A stretch of 64,000 nt of DNA, from contig JAIETL010000033.1 in NCBI GenBank assembly GCA_019745195.1, positions 1 through 64,000 on the forward strand. The letters run 5' to 3'. The position numbers and the translations under genes were made by a program. Below the pieces are notes generated by a model, which was not told the DNA's origin, searched no databases, and saw only the letters and a list, made by a program, of their open reading frames with translations. Source of the DNA: Beijerinckiaceae bacterium. Its GTDB lineage: Bacteria > Pseudomonadota > Alphaproteobacteria > Rhizobiales > Beijerinckiaceae. Below are positions 1 through 7,849 of the stretch, one piece after another (the stretch's first letter is position 1; each line of letters starts with the position of its first letter).

Positions 1-230
1 GTGGCCGCCTGACCAGCCCGGCCAAAGCCGGCATCGGGGTGGCTCCGCGAAGCTACACCACCATCAGGGACACGACCTTGAAGTTCGTCTTCGATCGCTT
101 GGATGACGTCGAAACGCATGTTGAAATCGGCGATTTCCTCTCGATCGAGAGAGCGATGCTGTTCAAGGCACAGCGTTTCAAATCGGCTAGCCAAGTCCTC
201 GTCTGATAAAATCTTGTAATCGACTGCCAT
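1..230 (-). CDS. DUF2019-like small protein, second copy (3' end off window)
   Basis: An ATG at 228-230 (minus strand) is preceded by GGAGG with 8 bases spacing, and the frame stays open to base 1 (76 codons read). The protein begins MAVDYKILSDEDLASRF, and residues 1-53 resemble the N-terminal helices of DUF2019 proteins (ending EDELQGR). After residue 54 the reading (VPDGGVASRSHPDAG) no longer looks like the usual family, so a rearrangement or local frameshift is possible. It starts 25 bp after the first DUF2019 gene and is probably co-transcribed with it and with the toxin-like gene upstream. An immunity or antitoxin role is inferred from position only. Confidence 0.6.
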   Translation of the reverse strand, partial: MAVDYKILSDEDLASRFETLCLEQHRSLDREEIADFNMRFDVIQAIEDELQGRVPDGGVASRSHPDAGFGRAGQAA

Positions 231-255
231 GGCTTCGGCCTCCAACGGGTCGATC

Positions 256-627
256 TCAGCTCGGAACATATCGCCCTTTAGCCAGCGCCTCCAGCATGTC
301 GAGCGCCTGGACACGCTGCGCGCTGTGTGGCCAGCCCGCGATGCGCTGCAACTCGGCACGCGCCGCAGTCGGAGACACGGCCAATGTCGCCAAAGCCGCG
401 TTGACATGGACCTGCATGTTCTTGTGGTCATAAAGCTGGACGAGCCGATCTCGCTGATCGCCGGGCCGTGATTTGAGTTCCGCTATGATACTTTCGATCT
501 TCCGATAAAGAACGGTCCAGCGCCTATGATCGTCGACAATCTCAGCCTTATACTGATCGATTGAAGTCGAAATGAAAAGATCAATCAAATCTGATGCAGA
601 TTGAGCTTCATACTGTTTTTTTTTCAT
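256..627 (-). CDS. DUF2019 domain protein, putative immunity protein
   Basis: 123 aa. I chose the ATG at 627 (MKKKQYEAQ) rather than an upstream start because it has GGAG at a suitable distance and forms an ATGA overlap with the stop of the preceding gene. Residues about 10-120 carry the DUF2019 pattern: an N-terminal helix, a central stretch ending with LKSRPGDQRDRLVQLYDHKN, then NAALATLAVSPTAARAELQRIA. DUF2019 is an alpha-helical, HEAT-like family of unknown function, often found as small genes in rhizobia. Translational coupling to the nuclease-like gene suggests an immunity partner. This is inference from arrangement, not a known assignment. Confidence 0.75.
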   Translation of the reverse strand: MKKKQYEAQSASDLIDLFISTSIDQYKAEIVDDHRRWTVLYRKIESIIAELKSRPGDQRDRLVQLYDHKNMQVHVNAALATLAVSPTAARAELQRIAGWPHSAQRVQALDMLEALAKGRYVPS

Positions 628-1454
628 TTGAGTACTCCATATCGGCGAAGGGCGTCTCGACCGACCCCGGACCGCGTCTGCCAATCCTTGCCTTTCAAAA
701 ACTCGCGAGGCGACAGGCCGCCGAATTTGGGGTTGGGCTGGGCGTACCAGCCGGTGATCTGATGGTGCTTGTAGATCGGGACGCTGACAATATTGCCGGG
801 ACTGTCAATTCGCGATCTCGGAAAGCCGTCTCGTTCGGCCCAAGTCTGCTCTACGATGTGATGCCGATGATATCCCGGTCGAGGCTCGCGCGCACTTGCC
901 AACAACTCGTCCATCGTTCTTGCCGGATCGCGATAGGATCGGATCGACGGCCATTCCGCTCGGAGCCAGTCAGCCGCCTCGACCGCCGCCAGAGCCGCCG
1001 CGACCTGCGGGATGCGTCTGGCCCCAAACGTGGCCAGCCACTTCGCCGCCTCCTTGGCTTTGGCGAGCCGACTCGTGCGATCGGCCGGAGGCTCCTTCGG
1101 AATCTGCGGCGGCTCGTCGAGCAACGGCCCGCGGTTGTGGCCGATCCCCGCAGCAGCCGCGAGCGGCGCGAGCTCGGCCGGTCCCAGGTCGATCGGCCCC
1201 AAATCGATCGGTCCGAAGTCGAAGACCGGCCAGCCGCCTCCGCCGGCCTCTCCGTTCGTCCATTGTCCGCCCTCCGGGCTGCCCGGCGGCACGCGCGGCT
1301 GGTCCGGGTTGAACTCTTTCGTGCGGAGCGCGCGATAGCGGTCGAGCGCTGCAAGAAAGGCGTCGGCGGCGAGGCGCGAGCGCAGCCGCAGCGCGGCGAG
1401 CCGCAAGGCTGGGCTCGGCCGGGTCAGGGGTGTCAGGTCATGGGGTCGTTGCAT
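624..1454 (-). CDS. Polymorphic-toxin-like protein with C-terminal HH nuclease-like domain
   Basis: 276 aa. The N-terminus (1-50) is Ala/Leu/Arg-rich. Residues 51-65 are DQPRVPPGSPEGGQW and 103-110 are GIGHNRGP, two signatures I associate with phage-derived or polymorphic toxin proteins of rhizobia. Residues 81-95 contain a short repeat (GPIDLGPIDLGPAEL). The C-terminal domain (about 190-276) has HHIVEQ (198-203), N221, H230-H231 and FGGLSPREFL, consistent with an HNH/beta-beta-alpha-metal nuclease fold. No signal peptide is visible. The stop overlaps the start of the DUF2019 gene (ATGA), so the two are translationally coupled. Nuclease activity is inferred; the family name is unknown to me. 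Confidence 0.65.
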   Translation of the reverse strand: MQRPHDLTPLTRPSPALRLAALRLRSRLAADAFLAALDRYRALRTKEFNPDQPRVPPGSPEGGQWTNGEAGGGGWPVFDFGPIDLGPIDLGPAELAPLAAAAGIGHNRGPLLDEPPQIPKEPPADRTSRLAKAKEAAKWLATFGARRIPQVAAALAAVEAADWLRAEWPSIRSYRDPARTMDELLASAREPRPGYHRHHIVEQTWAERDGFPRSRIDSPGNIVSVPIYKHHQITGWYAQPNPKFGGLSPREFLKGKDWQTRSGVGRDALRRYGVLK

Positions 1455-1605
1455 CCGGCGCTGGTCTCCGCGGCGGATACGGATATTAAGCGCGGAATCG
1501 GCGAGGGGGACGAGCCGGCGGGCAATCCCCGCTTAACGGCTGCCAGAGCGATTGTAGCGGGGTTGGCGGTGCGGCCTGTCGGTGGCGTCCGGGCGGGGAC
1601 GCCCC

Positions 1606-2223
1606 TCACGGCCAGTTCAGCCGCACCTCGACCACCACCGGCTTCACAGCCCTGATACGGGCGTCGGTCGAGCTGAACGGCCGGTCTCCCGAGATCGCGT
1701 CCATCGCGAGGAAGCCGGGCTCGGGCTCGAACCTCAGCGTCAACTCGCAGCCGCCATCGGGTTTGGCGAGGCGGCCGCCCTTCCAGTCGCCGGCATGGCC
1801 GCCCCGGTCCCAGCCGAAGCCGAGGATCTCGAAGGGCCGGCCATTGGCCGCCTCGACCTGCGCGAGGCTCATGCCCTGCCGTATGGCCGGCTCCGCATCC
1901 GGCACGGCGATCCGCCAGATCGCGGCCGGCGCGACGCTGATGGTCGCAGGCCGGCTGCGCCTTGCACCGTCATGCCAGAGAATCTCGATGCGCCGCTTCG
2001 GGTCTTTCGCGAAGACGATCGTGCCGGGCTGCGTCATGCCCTCGCCGACATCGATGGCGGCGCGCGTGATGTTGGCGGCGCCAAAAGCCTTTGCGAGTGC
2101 CGCCTCGCTGCCGTCGCGCGCCAACGGCCCCCGGCAGGCGAGGAGGTCGGGCTGCTGTGCGCCGGCGGCAAGCCCGGAGGCGAGCGCCATGGCCAGGCCG
2201 GCGAGGATCGTCTTGTGCGCCAT
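1606..2223 (-). CDS. Secreted hypothetical protein
   Basis: 205 aa starting at the ATG at 2223 (MAHKTILAGLAMALASG). This start has a GGGAG Shine-Dalgarno and opens directly into a Sec signal peptide with probable cleavage after AGA; the upstream in-frame extension lacks these features. The mature part has two Cys (in LLACRG and GGCELT) that could form a disulfide, and a Trp-rich middle (FGWDRGGHAGDW). I recognise no family. The gene is divergent from the SARP-type regulator (185 bp apart), so a shared control region is possible. Likely periplasmic; function unknown. Confidence 0.65.
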   Translation of the reverse strand: MAHKTILAGLAMALASGLAAGAQQPDLLACRGPLARDGSEAALAKAFGAANITRAAIDVGEGMTQPGTIVFAKDPKRRIEILWHDGARRSRPATISVAPAAIWRIAVPDAEPAIRQGMSLAQVEAANGRPFEILGFGWDRGGHAGDWKGGRLAKPDGGCELTLRFEPEPGFLAMDAISGDRPFSSTDARIRAVKPVVVEVRLNWP

Positions 2224-2408
2224 GGCGATCGGCTCCCGCAGAGGAAGCCGAGCCTTTCCGCCCGGCGTCATGCGGTCAAGCGGCAAAGCGTGTGGATTTA
2301 CCCTTAACGAAGACATGATCCGTCCGCCGCAATCTCGCGCTTGTGCAGCGCACGATCCGCGCTAACCTTGCCTCCGGCGGGACGCCCGCCCGTTGGCGCG
2401 CCCTCGCG

Positions 2409-4439
2409 ATGAACGAACACCCGGCCCGGCACTCCCTCGACATCGCCCATGCCAGCAGCGCCGCGGCGCTCGGCGGCGTCGGCGATCTGCGCGTCAGGCT
2501 CACGCTGCTCGGCGGATTTTCGGTCAGCCTCGGTGGCGACAATGCGACGGAACTGGCGATGTCGGCGGCGCGGCATCGTGCGGTGCTCGCCTATCTCGCC
2601 ATGCAGCCCGGCCATTCGGAAACGCGTGAGCGTCTTGCCACGCTGATCTGGGGCGATTCCAGCGAGGGCCAGGCGCGCCAGAGCCTGCGCCAGTGCCTGC
2701 TGCGCATGCGCCGCGATTTCACCCAGATCACCGTCGACCCGCTGATCATCGACCAGCACACGGTCAGGCTCGATCGCAGCCGTATCTGGTGCGACGCCTG
2801 GGAGTTCCTGGCGCTGTCGGGTTCGGACGATCTCAGCGATCTCGACGAGGCGGCCGAGCTCTACAAGGGCGGCTTCCTCGAAGGGCTGCATATCAACAAG
2901 GAGAGTTTCGAGACCTGGCGGCAGAGCGAGCGCGCGCGGTTGCAGCGCGTCGCGGTCGGCGTCATTCAGCGCTGCGGCGAGCGCCATCTCGACGCCGGCC
3001 ATGGTCCCCGCGCCGTCGCCGCCTGCGAGAAGCTCGTCGCCTTGAGCCCGCTCGACGAGGCTCCGCAGCGCCTGCTGCTGCGGGCGCTGGCGCGTTTCCA
3101 CGGCCGGCAGGCGGCGCTGAACCATGCCGAGGGGCTGGTCGAGACCATCGCCCGGGAATTCGGCTGCGAGCCCGAGGCCGCGACGCTGGAGCTGATCTCC
3201 GAAATCCAGCGCAGCTCATCGCCCGCTTTGCGACGGCAACGCTCGCGCCTGCCCGAGGACATGCCCTCGATCGCGGTGCTGCCCTTCCTGAGCCTGAGCG
3301 ACGAGCCCTCTCAGGAATACTTCGCCGACGGCATGACCGAGGACATCACCACCGCTTTGTCGCGGCTGCGCTGGCTGCTGGTGATCGCCCGCAACGCCTC
3401 CTTCGTCTACAAGAACCAGCTGGTCGACCCTCGCCGCGCCGCCGGCGAACTCGGCGTGCGCTACATCCTGGAAGGGAGCGTGCGCGCCTCCGGGCGGCGC
3501 ATCCGCATCACCGACCAGTTGATCGACGCCGAGAGCGGCAAGCACATCTGGGCGGAGAAATACGACCGCCAGCTCGACGACATCTTCGATGTGCAGGACG
3601 AAATCACCCAGAACGTTGTCGCCGCGATCGAGCCGCATCTCTATGCCGAGGAGGGCTACCGCGCCTCGCGCCGCCCGCCCGAGAGCGTCGATGTCTGGGG
3701 TCTCGTCGTGCGCGCCATCGGGCTCATCATCAAGATGGGCCGCCGCCAGAACGAGGAGGCCCAGCGCCTGCTGCGCCGCGCCATCGAGATCGATCCCAAT
3801 TACGCCCGCGCCCACGCCATCCTGAGCTGGGCGGTGTGGTGGGCGACGCATTGCTACTGGATCGATCGCACGGCCGGCCACGACCAGGCGCGGCTCCACG
3901 CCGAGGACGCGCTCCTGCTCGACCCCAACGAGCCCTGGGCGCGCATGACCTTCGGCTTCAGCCTGAGCACGGCGGGCCAGCACGAGCGGGCGCAGGCCGA
4001 ACTGCAGGCCTGCCTGATGCTGAATCCGAGCTTCGCACTGGCGCGGATGATCCATGGCTGGGTGCTGCTGCGCGCCGGCCGCTCCGACGAGGCGCTCAGC
4101 GAGACCTCGACCGCCCTGCGGATGAGCCCGACCGACAGTTTCGCGGGCCTCTACACCGCGACGCATGGGCTGGCGCTGCTCGGCGCGCGGCGCTTTGCCG
4201 AGGCGCTGCCGTTCCTGCGCGCCTCGGTTGCCGCCTTCGCCGAGTATTCAGGCCACTACAACACCCTCATCAGTTGCTGCGGCCATCTCGGCCTGCGCGA
4301 TGAGGCCGAGGATTTCATCCGGAGGCGCAACTATATCGGCCCGCCGATCCGGCTCGGCCTGCTGCGGCGCAACCTCGGCGCCTTCGCCCACAGCGCGATC
4401 TTTCTAGAAGGACTCGAAAAGGCCGGCGTGGCTGAGTGA
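2409..4439 (+). CDS. SARP/BTAD-type regulator with TolB-like domain and TPRs
   Basis: 676 aa from the ATG at 2409 (MNEHPARHS). Residues about 28-115 form an OmpR/SARP-type winged helix (VRLTLLGGFSVSLGG, then RQSLRQCLLRMRRDF). Residues about 120-265 form the bacterial transcriptional activation domain (TPR-like). Residues about 285-395 match the TolB-N/FlgO-like module that often links to adenylate cyclases and CadC-like regulators (SIAVLPFLSLSDEPSQEYF, GVRYILEGSVR, DQLIDAESGKHIWAEKYDR). The rest is TPR helices. There is no transmembrane helix, so it is a cytoplasmic transcription factor with unknown effector and targets. It converges on vapC, with 4 bp between the two stops. Confidence 0.8.
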   Translation: MNEHPARHSLDIAHASSAAALGGVGDLRVRLTLLGGFSVSLGGDNATELAMSAARHRAVLAYLAMQPGHSETRERLATLIWGDSSEGQARQSLRQCLLRMRRDFTQITVDPLIIDQHTVRLDRSRIWCDAWEFLALSGSDDLSDLDEAAELYKGGFLEGLHINKESFETWRQSERARLQRVAVGVIQRCGERHLDAGHGPRAVAACEKLVALSPLDEAPQRLLLRALARFHGRQAALNHAEGLVETIAREFGCEPEAATLELISEIQRSSSPALRRQRSRLPEDMPSIAVLPFLSLSDEPSQEYFADGMTEDITTALSRLRWLLVIARNASFVYKNQLVDPRRAAGELGVRYILEGSVRASGRRIRITDQLIDAESGKHIWAEKYDRQLDDIFDVQDEITQNVVAAIEPHLYAEEGYRASRRPPESVDVWGLVVRAIGLIIKMGRRQNEEAQRLLRRAIEIDPNYARAHAILSWAVWWATHCYWIDRTAGHDQARLHAEDALLLDPNEPWARMTFGFSLSTAGQHERAQAELQACLMLNPSFALARMIHGWVLLRAGRSDEALSETSTALRMSPTDSFAGLYTATHGLALLGARRFAEALPFLRASVAAFAEYSGHYNTLISCCGHLGLRDEAEDFIRRRNYIGPPIRLGLLRRNLGAFAHSAIFLEGLEKAGVAE

Positions 4440-4443
4440 GGTC

Positions 4444-4869
4444 TCAGGCCGGGACGATGCAGGGCCCGAGCCCCGCCATCGCCTGTGCCTGACGCTCGTC
4501 GAAGGTGACGAGCGTCGCCCCGTCGGCCAGCGCGATCGCGATGTGGAGCGCGTCCGGGGCCTGCAGCTTCAGCTCGAAGCGGCGGACGAGCCGCTCGCAG
4601 GCGGCGATGTCGCCGGGCGAGGTGAGGCGATGCACCGTTGAGCTGATGCGCCAGCGATCAAAACGCAGAAGCACACGCTCTGCCTCATTCTGGCTGAGTT
4701 CACGCTGGCGGACGAGCCTGGAGATGGCGGACGATACTTCAGCAGCACCAAAGTCGCTAACGATCAAAGTCAATTCATTCGCGCCAAGCCAGGTTTCCGC
4801 GCGCTCTGTCATCCGTTGTCGGACGAACAGACATACGATGAACGACGGATCAAGATAGGCCCTGCTCAT
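4444..4869 (-). CDS. vapC: VapC-type PIN-domain ribonuclease toxin
   Basis: 141 aa, full PIN domain. The usual acidic metal-binding residues are present: D7 in AYLDPS, E44, D106 in APDALHIAIA and D124 in TFDER. VapC toxins cleave tRNA or rRNA and are held inactive by the cognate antitoxin. The start overlaps the antitoxin stop by 4 bp (ATGA), so expression is coupled. It ends 4 bp from the convergent SARP regulator. The RNA target cannot be predicted from sequence. Confidence 0.88.
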   Translation of the reverse strand: MSRAYLDPSFIVCLFVRQRMTERAETWLGANELTLIVSDFGAAEVSSAISRLVRQRELSQNEAERVLLRFDRWRISSTVHRLTSPGDIAACERLVRRFELKLQAPDALHIAIALADGATLVTFDERQAQAMAGLGPCIVPA

Positions 4870-5117
4870 TCGGGCTCTTCATCGCGCATCGCTCTGATGA
4901 ATTTGCCGGAATCGATATCGACATAAGGCATCGTCGCGCGAAACGCTGCCAGATCGTCCAGATCAGCTTGTGTCATCGGGCGAGGCTCCGGCTGAGCCGC
5001 CATCAGGTGCACGGCCGGCTTGCCGTGCCGCGTGATCGTCACCGGCGCGCCGCTCATCGCCTCTTCGACGAGCTTGGACAACTGGTCCTTGGCCTGCGCG
5101 AGCGTGTAGGTCGCCAT
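4866..5117 (-). CDS. vapB: Phd/YefM-family antitoxin (VapB partner)
   Basis: 83 aa. The N-terminal Phd/YefM fold is clear (MATYTLAQAKDQLSKLVEEA, then GAPVTITRHGKPAVHLM). The acidic C-terminal tail (residues about 48-83) is where such antitoxins wrap the PIN toxin. The ATG at 5117 has CGGAG upstream. A palindrome at 5129-5150 just upstream fits autoregulation by the antitoxin or the complex. First gene of the two-gene operon. Confidence 0.88.
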   Translation of the reverse strand: MATYTLAQAKDQLSKLVEEAMSGAPVTITRHGKPAVHLMAAQPEPRPMTQADLDDLAAFRATMPYVDIDSGKFIRAMRDEEPE

Positions 5118-5128
5118 GATCGTCTCCG

Positions 5129-5150
5129 TTATGGCTATCCATGGCCATAA
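5129..5150 (-). promoter_or_regulatory. Palindromic operator overlapping the vapBC promoter
   Basis: Arms TTATGGC (5129-5135) and GCCATAA (5144-5150) are perfect reverse complements around an 8-bp spacer, 12 bp before the vapB start codon. Read on the minus strand, TATTAT next to the distal arm could be the -10 box. Antitoxin-type autoregulation is the expected use. The palindrome is seen; the function is inferred. Confidence 0.6.
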
Positions 5151-5180
5151 TAGGCGATGGCGAAGGCCTCGCCAAGTCGC

Positions 5181-7130
5181 TCACCCTCGCAAGCGATACT
5201 TCGCGAACCCGTCGCCGCCGTCGCCCGCCGCCTCGGCCTTCAAGCCTTCGGGCAGTTTTCCCGCAGCCGCCGGCGAGGTGACGAAGGTGACGTTGACGCC
5301 GGCCGGCAGGGGCGCGAGCGCCCAGTTGCCGTCGGCCTTCGGCTCGATCGTCTTCTTCGCGAGGATGTGCCGGACCACGACATCGCGGTTGAGATCGGGA
5401 GATTCCAGCACGATCGTCGTCTTCGTGCCGGGAAAATTGCCGCCGCCCGAGGCGCGGTAATTGTTCGTCGCAATGATGAACTCGCCCGCCTCATTGATCG
5501 GCCTGCCGTCGAAGGCGAGATCGACGATGCGGCGCGCGTCCGGCGCGATCAGCTTGCCCTCGCCGTCATAGCGCGAGGCCTGCGTCACATCGATCCTGTA
5601 GGTCACGCCGTCTATCACATCGAAATTGAAGGCCGGGAAGCCGGGATTGATCAGCGGTTGTTCCTCGGTCTTGGCAGGATCGATGCGGTTGAAGATGCCT
5701 GCCGAGCGCTCCAGCCATTCGCGCACCTGCGCGCCCGTCACCTTCACGATCTGCAGCGTGTTCGGATAGAGATAGACATCGGCGATGTTCTTCAGCGCCA
5801 GCGGCCCGGCCGGAATGTCGGTGAAGAAAGCCGGCCCCGAGCGACCGCCAGACTTGAACGGCGCGGCGGCCGAGAGCACCGGCAGGGCCTTCCATTGCGT
5901 CTGCGCCATCAGCCCCTTGGCATAGGCGATCTGCGCGTCGGCGACGATCTGGACGGACGGATCGTCGGCGACCAGCGCGAAGAACGAGTTGATCGGGGAG
6001 GCGGTCGCGCCGACCGGCTCGCGCATATAGGTCAGCGTCGCCTCGTGGTCGGCCTTGACGGTCGCCAACACGGCCGGCTCGACCACGGCCTTGGGCACGA
6101 TCTTGCGATCCGGCGTGCGCTCGAAGATCGGCTTGGGATCGACCTTGAAGTCCGCAACGCGCCAGCGCTCGCCGCGCTTCTCGAGCTCCAGATCGACGAT
6201 GCCGAGATGCGAGCCCCAGAAACCCGGCTGGCAGGCCGGCTTGCCATGCAGCGAGCCCTTGACGTTGTCGACGCCATTGATCCCGTCGAAGGCCTTGGCG
6301 CCCGGAAAGACCAGATGCTGGTGCCCGGTCAGGATCACGTCGATGCCGTCGAGCTTCGCCAGATGCAGCGCCGCGTTCTCCTCCATGCCGCGCCGCTCGC
6401 CCCCGGCTATGCCCGAATGGCACAGCGCCACGACGATATCGGGCCCGGCCGCCAGCAGCGCCGGCAGGTGCCGGGCCGCCGCATCGACGATGTCGATCGC
6501 CGTCAACTTGCCCTCGATGTTGGCCTTGTCCCATTGCATGATCTGCGGCGGCACGAAGCCGATGACGCCGACCTTGACGATGTGCTTTGCGCCGCCCTCG
6601 TCCTCGAAGCTCTGCTCGAACAGCCGCCAGGGATCGACAAGGGGCTCGCCGCCGACCCGCGTGACGTTGGCGCAGACCATCGGGAATTCGGCCTTTGCGA
6701 GCCCCGTCTCGAGGAATTCCAGCCCATAGTTGAACTCATGATTGCCGAGCGTGCCGCAGACGTAAGGCAGCGCGTTCATGGCGGCGATGATCGGGTGCGT
6801 GTCGCCGAGCTTCAGCCCCTTCTTGTAGGCGATGTAGTCGCCCAGCGCCGAACCCTGCAGGAAGTCGCCATTGTCGAACAGAAGGCTGTTCTTCGCCTCC
6901 GCCTGCGCGGCCTTGATCAGCGTCGCGGTCTTGGCGAGCCCGACCGTGTCGTCGGCCGCATCGCGGAAGTAGTCGTAAGGCACGACATTGACGTGGAGAT
7001 CGGTCGTCTCCAGCACACGCAGCTTCACCCTGGGCGGCGTTTGGGCCATCGCCGGCAAAGCGGCGCTGGCCGCGACCACGGCCCCGGCCAAGAGCGCGTC
7101 ACGGCGGTTGAACTGGATGTCGCGTGACAT
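5181..7130 (-). CDS. cpdB: 2',3'-cyclic-nucleotide 2'-phosphodiesterase/3'-nucleotidase, exported
   Basis: 649 aa from the ATG at 7130 (MSRDIQFNRRDALLAG). The start gives a twin-arginine-like leader (NRRDALLAGAVVAASAALPAMAQ). The metallophosphatase core shows ETTDLH, FDNGDFLQGS, LGNHEFNYG, CHSG and LTGHQH, the metal and phosphate ligands of the calcineurin-like domain. The C-terminal 5'-nucleotidase domain carries TNNYRASGGGNFPG. The periplasmic enzyme would hydrolyse 2',3'-cyclic nucleotides and 3'-nucleotides to nucleosides and phosphate. Length is typical of CpdB. It is monocistronic and divergent from the GST. Confidence 0.9.
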   Translation of the reverse strand: MSRDIQFNRRDALLAGAVVAASAALPAMAQTPPRVKLRVLETTDLHVNVVPYDYFRDAADDTVGLAKTATLIKAAQAEAKNSLLFDNGDFLQGSALGDYIAYKKGLKLGDTHPIIAAMNALPYVCGTLGNHEFNYGLEFLETGLAKAEFPMVCANVTRVGGEPLVDPWRLFEQSFEDEGGAKHIVKVGVIGFVPPQIMQWDKANIEGKLTAIDIVDAAARHLPALLAAGPDIVVALCHSGIAGGERRGMEENAALHLAKLDGIDVILTGHQHLVFPGAKAFDGINGVDNVKGSLHGKPACQPGFWGSHLGIVDLELEKRGERWRVADFKVDPKPIFERTPDRKIVPKAVVEPAVLATVKADHEATLTYMREPVGATASPINSFFALVADDPSVQIVADAQIAYAKGLMAQTQWKALPVLSAAAPFKSGGRSGPAFFTDIPAGPLALKNIADVYLYPNTLQIVKVTGAQVREWLERSAGIFNRIDPAKTEEQPLINPGFPAFNFDVIDGVTYRIDVTQASRYDGEGKLIAPDARRIVDLAFDGRPINEAGEFIIATNNYRASGGGNFPGTKTTIVLESPDLNRDVVVRHILAKKTIEPKADGNWALAPLPAGVNVTFVTSPAAAGKLPEGLKAEAAGDGGDGFAKYRLRG

Positions 7131-7211
7131 GGGCAAGCTCCTGATCACATCTGTCAGGGCAGGAGGCTAGCATCACGCGGCAACCCTGACACGCCAAAAT
7201 CGGAGACGGCG

Positions 7212-7844
7212 ATGATCCTGATCGGCCAATACGATTCGCCGTTCGTGCGTCGCGTCGCGATCGCGCTCCGGCTTTATGATTTGCCTTTCGAACACCGCCC
7301 ATGGTCGATCTTCGGCGATGCCGACAGGATCGCGGCGCTCAACCCGCTGACGCGCGTCCCGACGATGGTTCTCGACGGTGGCGAGGTTCTGGTCGACAGC
7401 CCGAGCATGATCGACTTCATCGACAGCCTCGTGCCGCCCGAGCGCGCCCTGTTCCCGCGCGAGGAACCGGCGCGCCGCCGGGCTGTCAGGATCGCGTCGC
7501 TGGCGACCGGCGTATCCGACAAGGTCGCGAGCCTGTTCTACGAACTGCGCCTGCGCGAGCCGGGCCATGTCTCGCAATTCTGGGCCGGTCGATGTCGCGC
7601 CCAGATCGCGGCGGGGCTCGATGAACTGGAGGCAGCCCGCGCGGCGCGGGGCGACGCCGACTGGTTCGGCGACAGGATCGGGCATGCCGACATCGCGGTG
7701 ACGTGCATGCTGCGCCATCTCGCCGAGGCGCATCCCGATCTCGGCGCGGGCCAGGGCCGGCCGGCGCTCGCGGCCCATTGCGCGCGGCTGGAGGCGCTGC
7801 CGGTCTTCCGCGAGATCTCCCAGCCCTTCATTCCGCCGGCCTGA
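7212..7844 (+). CDS. Glutathione S-transferase family protein
   Basis: 210 aa. An N-terminal thioredoxin-like domain (MILIGQYDSPFVRRVAIALR, then TRVPTMVLDGG with the cis-Pro, then VDSPSMIDFID, the glutathione-binding Ser region) is followed by the all-helical C-terminal domain (about 88-205). The ATG at 7212 follows GGAG. The substrate is unknown. Divergent from cpdB and convergent with the MaoC-like gene. Confidence 0.9.
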   Translation: MILIGQYDSPFVRRVAIALRLYDLPFEHRPWSIFGDADRIAALNPLTRVPTMVLDGGEVLVDSPSMIDFIDSLVPPERALFPREEPARRRAVRIASLATGVSDKVASLFYELRLREPGHVSQFWAGRCRAQIAAGLDELEAARAARGDADWFGDRIGHADIAVTCMLRHLAEAHPDLGAGQGRPALAAHCARLEALPVFREISQPFIPPA

Positions 7845-7849
7845 ACGCC

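Noticed and set aside
624-1454. Intact prophage at the left edge
   Set aside because: Phage-like sequence motifs exist in one protein, but there is no integrase, portal, capsid or att-like repeat in the window.
5157-7127. 656-aa open frame antisense to cpdB
   Set aside because: Arg/Asp/His-rich shadow; the opposite strand encodes complete metallophosphatase motifs.
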